Assembly: GCA_003971905.1 (NCBI GenBank)
Contig: RSEE01000001.1
Location: 248,001 to 312,000, forward strand
From: Moniliella sp. 'wahieum'
Taxonomy: Eukaryota; Basidiomycota; Moniliellomycetes; Moniliellales; Moniliellaceae
Length of the DNA: 64,000 bases
Direction: 5' to 3'
Shown here in pieces: positions 21,829-32,789 of the stretch. Within the stretch, counting starts at the first letter, position 1. Every line of letters starts with the position of its first letter. A model generated the notes under the pieces. That model made no database searches, was not told the DNA's origin, and saw only the letters and a list, made by a program, of their open reading frames with translations. Both the position numbers and the translations under genes were made by a program.

Positions 21829-23506
21829 TCAAAGATGAGGTGGGGCCAAGTCCTTGTCAAGGTAGGGGTACAGGTCGGAGGTGAGAAACTCGGACGGCTT
21901 GTCCTGCCGCACCTGGTCCGAGAGATACTTGCGTGCAAGCGCGACGGCCTTGCCATCCAGGCTCTTTAATTTGCTTTCTTCCTCGGCAAGCAACTGATCA
22001 ACGTACTCGGGGGTGATCTTTTGGCCCTCGGCCGTCGTCGAGACAGTGGTGCACCCAGGACCACAGACCCACACGGGAAATTTCAGCGGTAGCCGCATCC
22101 TCCATCATATAGTTGATGGGCACACACCCATTTCCCTTGATCCAGTTGGCGCAGTAGCCCAGCAGTGCCGAGACGTTGGCCCGAGCGCCGCCCTCGGTGA
22201 TTTGGCCCGGGACCGACGGGTTCAGCAGGTCCTGAGCAGTGACCGTGACCTCTTCCCGACGGACATAGTATTGGTTGGGACCAAGCATGTGCTCATTAAA
22301 GACCTCAAGAGCAATCTGTACCAGTGCTGGGTGAGCGACCCAGGTGCCGTCGTGACCAGCGGTCACTTCGCGCAACTTGTCAGCCCGAACCTTGTTCATT
22401 GCCACCTCGTTGGCCTGGGGGTTGTCCTTGATGGGGATCTGTGCGGCCATACCGCCAATGGCAGCTACGCCGCGCTTGTGACACGTCTGAATCAGCAGGT
22501 TGACATAAGCCTGCATGAATGGAACCGTCATGGTCACGTCGGCCCGGTCGGGCAAAATCTTGTCGGGCAGGAAGCGTTGACGTTTAATAAACGAAAAAAT
22601 GTAGTCCCACCGGCCACAGTTGAGACCAGAACTGTGCTCACGCAACTCGTAGATGATCTCGTCCATTTGGAAGGCAGCCGTGATGGTCTCAATCAGCACA
22701 GTGCCACGAATAGTGCCACGAGGGATGGCAAGGTAATCCTGCGCGACATTGAAAATGTCGTTCCAGAGGCGTGCCTCAAGGTGATGCTCCATCTTGGGAA
22801 GGTAAAAGTAAGGGCCAAATCCGGTGCGAACAAGCTCCTTGGCATTGTGGAAAAAGTAGAGGGCGAAGTCAAAGATGCCCCGGACACTGGCTGGCCATCA
22901 ATCACTACATGGCCCTCGTTGAGATGCCATCCACGTGGACGAACGATCAAGGTCGCCGTCTCCCCCGCCGGCTTGAGCTTGTACGCCTTGCCATTCGAAG
23001 CAGTGAAATCAATCTTGCGGAAGACGGCATCCCGCATGTTGACCTGGCCATCGAGATTGTTGGTCCAGGTCGGGGAGTTGGAGTCTTCGAAGTCGGCCAT
23101 GTAGGTGTAGGCACCCGAATTAAGTGCATTGATCACCATCTTGCGGTCCACAGGACCGGTAATCTCCACGCGCCGGTCACGGAGACCAGGAGAAGGAGGC
23201 GCAGCACGCCAGGTCGGGTTCTCACGAATGTGCTTGGTCTCGGGCAAAAAGTCGAGAGGCACGCCTGCATCGAGTTGCAACTGCCGCACCTCTCGCGCCT
23301 TGAGCAGCTTTTGGCGTGTCGGCTCAAAGGTGCGATGGAGGATGGCAAGGAACGAAAGGGCCTCTGTAGTGAGGATCTCCTTGTGCAGACCCTCAACAGG
23401 GCCTGTGCGATAGAAGAGCGAGGGTCAATCCCACACTCCCCACGGGCATACGGAACAGGGGGAGGGGGGAAAACGTACCAAGAATGCGAATGCCGTCGAG
23501 GGACAT
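21829..23506 (-). CDS. MLS1: Malate synthase
   Basis: Condenses glyoxylate with acetyl-CoA to malate in the glyoxylate cycle, for growth on fatty acids or C2 compounds. The ATG at 23506 ([10 protein letters not shown]) is spliced over 23403-23478 to [18 protein letters not shown]. Conserved blocks are [90 protein letters not shown] and [15 protein letters not shown]. About 540 residues, usual length. The last three residues, PHL, fit the type-1 peroxisome signal pattern. Frame breaks near 22880 and 22045. A TATATATA box lies at 23630. Confidence 0.95.
23403..23478 (-). other. Intron of malate synthase gene
   Basis: 76-bp GTACGT...CACAG intron in phase 1. Splicing restores ILG-PVEG. Confidence 0.85.
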
Positions 23507-24789
23507 GGTAGTGCTGGTGCTGGTGGTTCTGGACAGTGAGGGCAGAAGGTCTTTTGGTGGAGGGGGGGGAATGCAAAGAGGAATGCTGAAGAACGCTGAG
23601 GAACCCCCGCAGAGGAGGAGTGGCGGTCCTATATATACCCAAACGACCGAACGTGCGTCATGGCAGCGGCCAGCTGGGGCGGGAGTGGTGTGTTGCTGAG
23701 GAGCCAGTGTTAAGACTGGCGTGGTGGCTGCAGCGACGGAGAACATTTCAGTTTTACCCCACCGCAATGGCCATGGTTCGGAAGGCGAGGAGGGGGACTG
23801 GCGCCGGCGGCGGGTCCATCCTCGGTCCGCTACGCCCGAATCCGTTTGCTCCGCCGCCCGTTTGCTCGATGATCAATCGATGAGATGGAATGCATCCCTA
23901 TCACCATCTCGGACGCCGTCTTTGGTATCCGGTTGATGGCCCAATGTCCACATGGGCCCAGCCCCCAGCCGTCGGCTTCCCTGCCCTCGCGGCTCCCGCA
24001 CCCGAGTCTAGCCAAGCCGACGACGTAGCGCCCATACGGCAACTGGGAACGGGGTACTGGGTACTGGGTGCGAGGAGAGGCAACAGAGCATACCAGCGAG
24101 TATCCCAACATGTGTGTCCGCATTGGGTCCCTCCTCCCGATAGTCTCCTGTAGCCAGCCCTACGTCGCCTAGCCTGCTGTCACCATGCCACCACACCCGC
24201 CTGCACCCACCCTATATTTCCCGTTCTCCTGGATGTCATCCAGAGCACCTTTGCTGCAACCTACTACAACTGCTGTGCAGCTAGCTGCCTGCACTTGATG
24301 GCCGTCTGATTTGCATGTTCCAAGTAGTACCCAGTACCAGGATCCCACAATTTTTTCCATCCTCCGGCATGCACCTGCTTGATCCCGAGGTGCTGAGCTC
24401 AGCGCTCATCAGGGCAGTGGGGAACCACAGCCTGTCACAGCCTAATGACCCTTGCTTGCTGTCCCACGCCTATTGCATGACGACGGAAGTCTTACTGTCT
24501 GCTGCTCTGTCCTTCCCTATTGATAGAGGAACGAAGTCTATCCTAGTGGATTTTATAGTGCTGCAGAGCTCGCTATTTTCCACATCCATCTCCGCAGAGT
24601 TAAGGTAGGATCCTAGGGCCTAGCTATAACCTGCATGATAAAAGTCCGAGACGGAGTGGCACACAAAGCGACGTGCACTCGCGGATATTTGCCACTATGC
24701 AACGCACGGCAAAGCTGGGCAATACGAAGATAGTATAGTTGCAGTATGAAGCTGCTGGTACAGACAAGAGTACAGACGCCGCGAAAGGT
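23507..24789. other. Intergenic: MLS1 promoter and H4 3' flank
   Basis: TATATATA at 23630-23637 serves MLS1. The rest is unannotated DNA; short frames have no recognisable similarity. GGTACTGGGTACTGGGT-type short tandem copies lie near 24052-24070. Confidence 0.4.
23630..23637 (-). promoter_or_regulatory. TATA box of malate synthase
   Basis: TATATATA, about 125 bp upstream of the MLS1 ATG. Confidence 0.6.
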
Positions 24790-25122
<333 letters not shown>

Positions 25123-25249
25123 TCAGTCGGTGTAGGGGAGGGACGGAGGAGGTAACCGGTAACGAGAGAAACGTACTTGTTGAGAGAGAGAGAAAGAACG
25201 AGAGAAACGGATGGAGGGAACAGCCCAGAAGACAACGCACCGTCCAGCC

Positions 25250-25257
25250 TATATATA
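25250..25257 (-). promoter_or_regulatory. TATA box of histone H4
   Basis: TATATATA, about 150 bp upstream of the H4 ATG on the minus strand. The same octamer type precedes H2A, MLS1 and the CoA transferase gene. Confidence 0.65.
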
Positions 25258-25686
25258 CCTCGAATCGTGTGGCGGTCCTTTGATCATCGATCACAGTAGT
25301 GGATGTCTCAGTCAACTAGCGTCCCAGCTTGTGAACGTGGACAGCAACACTAGGTTGTTGTTCCGGGGGGAACTGCCTCTGCCCTGGGAGGTTCACACGT
25401 TCACAAAATCCGCTGACGCAAGCCTGAGACACACCCCAACATTTCAAGGTTGGCCTTGCGCCCTGGGCGGATTGCGGCAGATTGCCGCTGCACAGATTGA
25501 AATGCACGCTGCATCTGAGATGATCGACCAAGCCACGCCCAGTGGTGTGTCGCGTGTCACATGAATGTCACATGCCACACATCACATGTCACCGGTCGCG
25601 TGTCACCGGTCACCGGTCACCCCCCACCATTCTAACAGTGGAGAGAGCAGATGTGAACGCGTGAACTTCTCCTTTTCTCCCTCCTG

Positions 25687-25693
25687 TATAAAT
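25687..25693 (+). promoter_or_regulatory. TATA box of histone H3
   Basis: TATAAAT, 70 bp upstream of the H3 ATG. Confidence 0.65.
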
Positions 25694-25762
25694 GTAACCC
25701 CTTGAAACTCGCTTTCTTTACCCCTTCTCCCACCCTTTCGCCCCTCTCATCCGATATATACC

Positions 25763-26251
<489 letters not shown>

Positions 26252-26890
26252 GGTGGATGCCCTTGCCCCTTTTGATCCCCCTGTATAACTATGTGTCGTA
26301 ATAATGCTCATCAACACATCCGTGCCCTTTACCTCGAATCGACTCTCACCCTCTGATGTATGGCATTTCCTGCAGAGTAGCTAGTGAGTGCCGCCAGCAG
26401 ACACTGATGAGACTGAACTATCTCGCTTCAATGAGATGAACTCTCCATATAAGATTTGGCAACTGTTGTATACTTCCTCCTTCGACCATTGCACATTTAA
26501 GCATTCTTTCGGACACGTCCACCTTTGTCCTAAAGCCGAAAGTCTCATGGCTGTGGAACCATGGGATCGACCAGGTCGGAAATGCCGCTTACGAGTCGTG
26601 TGGAAAAGGCGTGAGCGAGACTCATCACCGCGATGAACGAGCGCGCACAACCATCGTTCTAACGTTTTCCGCAAAGCAGCATCATGCATTCCACATAACG
26701 CGTAACGCGTAACGCCTGGCAGGTACGCCGAATTGATCGGCTCCAAGCCTCGAATCCAATCAATGTCGCGAGACACTGATTACTGAACATGAAGAGCTGT
26801 CGGGCAATATGGAAGTGGATGGTAAAATGTAACAATTACATCGTAGTGTACATAGACAAAAGGTGTTGAGCGCTGAAAGATCGAGCTCGC
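26252..26890. other. Convergent spacer between H3 and H2A
   Basis: Both genes end here. A short tandem of CGCGTAA units lies near 26696-26712. No gene seen. Confidence 0.4.
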
Positions 26891-27378
26891 TCAAACCTCT
26901 TGCGAGGCCTTCTTGCTCTTGCCCGACTTGGCTGGCAAAAGTTCGGGGTTAATGTGAGGCAACACACCACCCTGGGAAATGGTGACACCACCGAGGAGCT
27001 TGTTCAACTCCTCGTCGTTGCGAATGGCAAGCTGAAGGTGGCGGGGCACGATCTGAAAGTCGCAAGAGAGTGGGTCAGTAACGGTGACCACGAGTTCACC
27101 CCAAATAAGGAAAAGATACGCACACGGCTCTTCTTGTTGTCACGAGCAGCGTTGCCGGCCAACTCGAGAATTTCAGCAGTGAGGTACTCGAGCACGGCGG
27201 CGAGGTAAACGGGAGCACCCGCTCCGACACGCTGGGCGTAGTTGCCCTTGCGCAGGAGACGGTGAATGCGGCCGACGGGGAATTGCAGACCGGCCTTGGC
27301 CGAACGCGAGGTAGCCTTAGAACCCGCCGCGCCACCGGCCTTGCCACCCGACTTGCCACCAGACTTGCCACCAGACAT
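26891..27378 (-). CDS. HTA1: Histone H2A
   Basis: Core histone with intact frame. The ATG at 27378 ([13 protein letters not shown]) opens exon 1 with the histone fold ([20 protein letters not shown]). Intron 27053-27123 (GTGCGT...TTTCAG) follows KKSR. Exon 2 runs [20 protein letters not shown] to a C-terminus KKASQEV. The SQE motif near the end is the DNA-damage phosphorylation site that fungi carry on their major H2A. The TATATATA box is at 27467-27474. Confidence 0.97.
27053..27123 (-). other. Intron of histone H2A
   Basis: 71-bp phase-0 intron with GTGCGT donor, TTACTGACC branch candidate and CAG acceptor. Splicing gives KKSRIVPRHLQ. Confidence 0.9.
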
Positions 27379-27466
27379 GTTGAGAGTGTTGAAGTTGAGA
27401 AAGAGACGCGAAGGGTGGAGGGAGGAGAGGTTGGGGTGGGCGAGGAGCACCCACCATCGGCGGACG

Positions 27467-27474
27467 TATATATA
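27467..27474 (-). promoter_or_regulatory. TATA box of histone H2A
   Basis: TATATATA, about 90 bp upstream of the H2A ATG. Confidence 0.65.
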
Positions 27475-27519
27475 CGTTGCTTGCAGCACCTAACTCAAAA
27501 AAGAGCCCTAGAGTAGGCG

Positions 27520-27543
27520 ACGCGTTTTTGGTGCGCACCAAAA
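27520..27543. promoter_or_regulatory. MCB box next to an 18-bp perfect palindrome, H2A-H2B spacer
   Basis: ACGCGT at 27520-27525 is the Mlu1 cell-cycle box bound by MBF in ascomycetes. It directly abuts TTTTGGTGCGCACCAAAA (27526-27543), a perfect palindrome. A second, one-sided copy TTTTGGTGCGCAC is at 27611-27623, 85 bp away and nearer H2B. Position between two S-phase genes suggests a shared cell-cycle control site; function is inferred. Confidence 0.6.
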
Positions 27544-27648
27544 TGTCTCAGTAGCAATTAATGCCAGCCAAAGCCACGTAGGAATCCATCCAACCCTAGC
27601 TCCGACGTGGTTTTGGTGCGCACGAATTCCTGGCGGTCATCTCTATGA

Positions 27649-28263
<615 letters not shown>

Positions 28264-28776
28264 GCTGGCCTAAGGTTCTGGCTACCTTTTGTAGACATTG
28301 TATCATTATGCCCATTCGTTTATCCTACTGTTTGGAATCTCGGCAGTTCCTTAGCTTGGCGCGCTCGTTACGCGATTGACTACGCAGAGACCGGCTCAAC
28401 ACGGTTGTGTTCTGACAGGCTGAGATGGGAGAGGAACGTAGCATCGCTTTATCAGCTTCATCCCTGCCCCTAAATGCAAGTGGATATAGTGAACTTGGCC
28501 GAAGTAATCAATTGCAGGCGGTGGGTCATGCGCGCCATGCACGTCATGCATGCATCATGAAGAATGTACATCTGAAGCGTAAAATGGAGACATGAAGAAT
28601 GGCATGAGGGGCAACTGAACAGGGTAAGAAGTGAGTTGGGCATGCGCGATGAAAAAGCAGGAAAGGATGTGAATGAGATGAGGATGATCAATGACGAGAA
28701 GTGCATCTCTCAGATCGTTAATCGTTGAAGATGGGTAAACGCTCAAATAATAGTCGTATTGGAGGAGTCGGCCTCT
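28264..28776. other. Convergent spacer downstream of H2B
   Basis: No gene seen. A GCGCGCCATGCACGTCATGC-like stretch near 28526-28555 belongs to the CATGATGC-type intergenic motif family. Confidence 0.4.
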
Positions 28777-29707
28777 CTATGCATGGGTGGCACTTGGCTC
28801 CGTCTCCGCCGGCGCCGGGGTTGTCTCGGGAACTTCCTCCACCGTCGTGGCCTTACTGGAGGCCTTCTTAGTAAACGGGAAAGAATGGAGCACCGTGTTG
28901 AGCGCGGGAAGAGTTGTGTTGGTCACGTACGCCGTCAAGGTTGACGTGCGCGCAGCCAATGTGGCATTCTTGTCTTCGACCAAGTGCCGCACCTCTTCAT
29001 ACTTGGTCAAAAAGGACTGTTGCACGGGCTGGAGCCGAGTGCGTGCATCGGCAGGGAGCGACTGAAGATAATGATGCAGCCGCTCCAACTCGTCGTGCAC
29101 CTTGAGAATCGCCTTGTCCACCTCGGTGTTCACCGCTCCCGTCACGTTGCTCTTGGCGTTTTTGGCTTTAATGCCCGCACTGATGAGCTGAGTGTTGAGG
29201 CCGATGAGCGAGTCATAAGTGCGCTGCAATGTCACATGCTCCGCCTTAAGTTGATCAAAGTGGTCCTGGGCCTTGGTGCCGGTCTGGAGAGCAAATGTGC
29301 GCACGTGGCGTAGCGAGTTAGGGCCGCGTTATGCAAGTCGCCTTGGGTAAGGGTAAACACCGTTGGTGCCACTTGCTCGGCCTTGTCCAGGATCTTGGCC
29401 GTGAAGGAATCGGCAAGCAGGATGATGCCAACCACAAAGCTGAGGCGGATGATGATCGTGGCAGTCAGCCACTCGCTGACCAGCAGCACGCGGCGCTGGG
29501 CCTTGGCCAGATGTTTGTGTCCACCCACGTAGTCCTGAGTTGTGGAAAGAAGGGCGGCCAAGAGGGGATCTGGAGGATCTTGGGCATCGCCGCGCTTTGG
29601 GAACTGAGCTTAGTCAGTGCTGGCATGGGAGGCAAGGCAGCGGAAGTCGGGGTGGGGAGAGGAGGGGGAGGGGAGGCAACAGGTGCATTGCTGGTTTCGG
29701 TCGACAT
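28777..29707 (-). CDS. Coiled-coil protein with hydrophobic segment, possibly perilipin-like
   Basis: Not firmly recognised. The ATG at 29707 begins a Pro-rich leader (MSTETSNAPVASPPPPLPTP). A hydrophobic stretch follows (WLTATIIIRLSFVVGIILLA), then ADSFTAKILDKAEQVAP, then long amphipathic helices (HFDQLKAEHVTLQRTYDSLI; AILKVHDELERLHHYLQSLP; TKYEEVRHLVEDKNATLAAR) and a tail ending EPSATHA at 28777. About 300 residues. The mix of a membrane-active segment and amphipathic helices would suit a lipid-droplet coat protein of the fungal perilipin type, but I see no diagnostic motif. Frame breaks near 29585 and 29300. A TATA box lies at 29851-29857. Confidence 0.6.
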
Positions 29708-31786
29708 GGTGTGGAAGGGCTGCAACAGCAGAGGCAGGCGTTCGGGAGAGGAGAGGAGCTGAGCAGGATGCGAGGGGATGGAGGTTAGTACTGAGAGCGG
29801 GTGGAGGCGGTAGGAGGGCCGGGCGGGGATGGGAGCGACGGACGACGGGGTTATATAGAGGAGGCACATCGAGTGAAAGGTGCGGGGACCGCACAAGACG
29901 GGTGGGCAGGAGAAGCAAGAGCAGGATGTGTGAAAGACGGTGGGGCGGCAGAAGCGGCAGCAATGCTGCAGGGGGCAGCCTGGGCCAGGGTCCGAGCAAA
30001 GAGAGCGGCCTCCGCCTCTGTTTTAAAAAAACCAGCCTTTGAAAGAGCGTCGGTGGGGTCGGGGGGACAGGTGGCAAGTGTAGTGTGTTGCGGTAGAGCT
30101 GCACTCTGGCCCTCTCGCCCCGCTCACCGGCATGGTCCCACATGCGGTTCTATGCGGACGCTGGCCCCGACTCCGTGGCCACCAACACACTCAAGCGAGT
30201 GTGTGGCGCATGTTGACGCACGCGCTTATGCGCTTATGGCACTGTGCCCCACCGCTACGGGAGCAGAGGTCCGGGTAGCATACATTCAGAGGACTGAGAG
30301 CACCACTGCCCTGTGCGTGCTGGGGGCTGCCACGCCTATTTCAGCCATCTGTCCTCGGCACGGCACCCACATTTGGGCCAAGTATGTATTGAACCAGGCA
30401 GTGACCATACAGCATATGGGGAGCAGAGGAAAAGTTCGAGCTGGGCTCGATGCTCTGATGCGACAAGAGTATGCTATCGCATCTCCCTTTCGCTTCCCCC
30501 CCCCTCCCCTTCGCTTCCCCCCCCCTCCCCGGCGTAGAGTCGCTATAGCACCGGGGTGTTTTATGTGTGGGAGTCCCTCGAGGAAAGATCGAGCATACTC
30601 GGCGAGGGCTGCCGTCGGGGGGTGACTCGCTCTTCTTCAAAATCGTAGTCGGCCCAGGGAGCTGAGAGTAAACATAGCAGCTTGCAAGGCAGACAATGTG
30701 CGCACATTGTCAGCTTTGAGCTCTTCATACGCTCCTACGCCATTACCGCGTCCTGGGGAAGGGGTCATATCCTAAATCCAAGTCGGAATCGAACGCAAGA
30801 GCCGTTGCGCACCACGCAATGTACGCCGGCCTGATCAGGGGCCATGAGTCCTTGTTGGGTGCAAAAACGCACGGCTGGAGAGCCAGGGTATACAATGGAG
30901 GGCGGAACGTTCGCCCTAGCGCGTCCCGTCAGGGCGTCAGATGGAGCAAAGGGAAGCAGGTTGGATGGATACAAGTGAAGGCACAGATCATTTAGCGTGC
31001 ACCAGCATCGCGCTGACTGCTCACCCGTCGCAGTTTTGCAAGTTCAGGACTCAATTCTCGACGTGAGATTCTCGTCGGTTGCCTTGGCGCGGAGCATGGC
31101 GAGGGATTGGCTGGTGGTGGGGGGAGGGAGGCTAAGAGGCATACTTAATGCTGCGTTGGGCCACGCTCTGGGCTGCCAATGACAGTGGTTCCTGGTGGCT
31201 GGCCACCAGATCGCGCAGGCCCATGACATAATCCATGGATCGTGTGAATTGTTAATTAGCGAAGTTATTAATTACCCCAACCTTACGGCAGGAGTGTACG
31301 GCGGGTTCGGTATAGCCCCCGCTCGTCTACTCTTTCAAGCCGAGAAACCAGCATACATGAAGACAAAAAGGGAGGAGATCTCTCTTAGCATCTCCATGCA
31401 ATCTTGCCGTCCATATGTACTCACACGACTCACAGCCTGCGGCTGACCCAACATTTCGACGAGTGCAGAGAGATGTGTGCATATATAAGAAAAACAAAAA
31501 GAACAAGATTATGAAACGCTTGTTGTGGAGGCGATAAACACGAGAAAGGTACGAGATGAGAGATGCTGTAGCGCCGGGCTTGAGCGATGGTGGGGGGGAG
31601 AGGTGGCGCAATGGCATGCTGCCAGAGTAAACAAGACATGGAATGTTCGAGAATCGACCGCGATAAGACGGATGAAGGGTGTGGGTGCGAAGGGCCGTGC
31701 AGCGCGGCGATATGCCCCGGGTAAAGTGATTGCCGTTGTATAATCACGACCGATACTGGGATAGGTATGCGGGAAATGTCGGCATA
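29708..31786. other. Gene-free region of about 2 kb
   Basis: The left end holds the TATA box (TATATAA on the minus strand, 29851-29857) of the coiled-coil gene. A plus-strand open frame at 29801-30625 has no protein-like pattern and is probably chance. A duplicated polypyrimidine unit (TTCGCTTCCCCCCCCCTCCCC, twice) lies at about 30489-30531. Nothing else recognised. Confidence 0.45.
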
Positions 31787-32789
31787 TTACCTCCCGGCCA
31801 GAGGAAGATGGAGGTAAGGCTCTGGGTCAAAGGGTTGGGTCCGCTCGCCACCCGTCTCGACCAGATCGGACCAGAACACGGTCTCGCCCGAAAGGAGCAT
31901 ACGAGCGCCGCTTGATACTGTTCCAAGAGATATGCGTAGATGGAGCGGATCTCGTGCTGGATTATCATTTTGCGTTGCAGCGCATAGAACTCTTGCCACT
32001 GAGCGCGTTCCAGGAGAGGCGCTGAGCCATGTGCGTATCCTCCTCGTCCGAAATGAATTCATCCTTGAGGACTCCGTCTCTTCCGACGTAATCATAGCGC
32101 AGAAGATAACGCATGCGATCTTCAATTCCTTCCTTCTCCTTCATCATATCCGAGAATCGGAGGCACTTCCATGCAGCGCACCCCCGGTCTCCGGGAAGGT
32201 ATTTCCTTTCATGGGTAGAAATGTCGGAACAGTGGAAGACGATGCGATGGCTACGAGGGCAAAGATCACACATTGACGAGACCGCATGGCAAAATGTGGG
32301 GGAGTAGGGAGCGTACCCATTGTGGCCCTTGGAGTGCTTTGCGACATTGCTGCTACAGCGCGAGCAGGGTGAGACGACATTGTATCCCACCACACTCCCG
32401 CAGCCTTGGCAGCCGAGGGTTTGGGTAAGGCAGTTGCATGTCCGTTCCTTAATCGGATTGTGCTGGTTGGGCATGTCTCCCAGGAGGGCTTCGGGAGCAT
32501 AGACAGCAGCGCAGTTGGAGGCATGGCATCGGTGCTGAAGAGAGTGACATGGGGTTTGAGGAGCAAGACGGCTTTCATGCCACGATCGGTGAAGAAGGTG
32601 TCGCAATGGGTGCAGCGCACAATGTAGACCGCCTGACGCAGCGCTGTTCTCCTCGCGCGAGACGTGTCGGCGATGCACGGCGGGGGGGACAGGACCAAGC
32701 TCCTCGCCTGCGGAGGACGAGGGCGCAGGCGGGACAGGCGACAGCCGCTCTGACGCTGGGCCGGAGCGGCGCATATGGGTAGCCGACAT
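31787..32789 (-). CDS. FAM72-domain protein
   Basis: Member of the FAM72 family, small zinc-binding proteins of unclear biochemical role, best known from vertebrates. The ATG at 32789 begins MSATHMRRSGP and a Pro/Ser-rich leader. The domain then shows AVYIVRCTHCDTFFTDRGMK, LLKPHVTLFSTDA, VYAPEALLGDM, RTCNCLTQTLGCQGCGSVVG and YNVVSPCSRC, with the paired CxxC motifs of the family. Intron 32251-32316 (GTACGC...GTAG) joins GHNG to HRIVFHCSD. A charged C-terminal helix (KMIIQHEIRSIYAYLLEQYQ) follows. Frame breaks near 32640, 32510 and 31990. The stop is most likely at 31787; the alternative frame runs to 31744. Confidence 0.85.

Noticed and set aside
22013..23104. 363-codon plus-strand open frame
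   Set aside because: Antisense shadow of malate synthase.
29801..30625. 275-codon plus-strand open frame upstream of the coiled-coil gene
   Set aside because: Starts within the promoter of the neighbouring gene, has strongly biased composition, and shows no recognisable motif or splice signals.
30780..30840. tRNA-like TTCGATTCC box on the minus strand
   Set aside because: No pairing T stem, acceptor stem or anticodon arm could be drawn.
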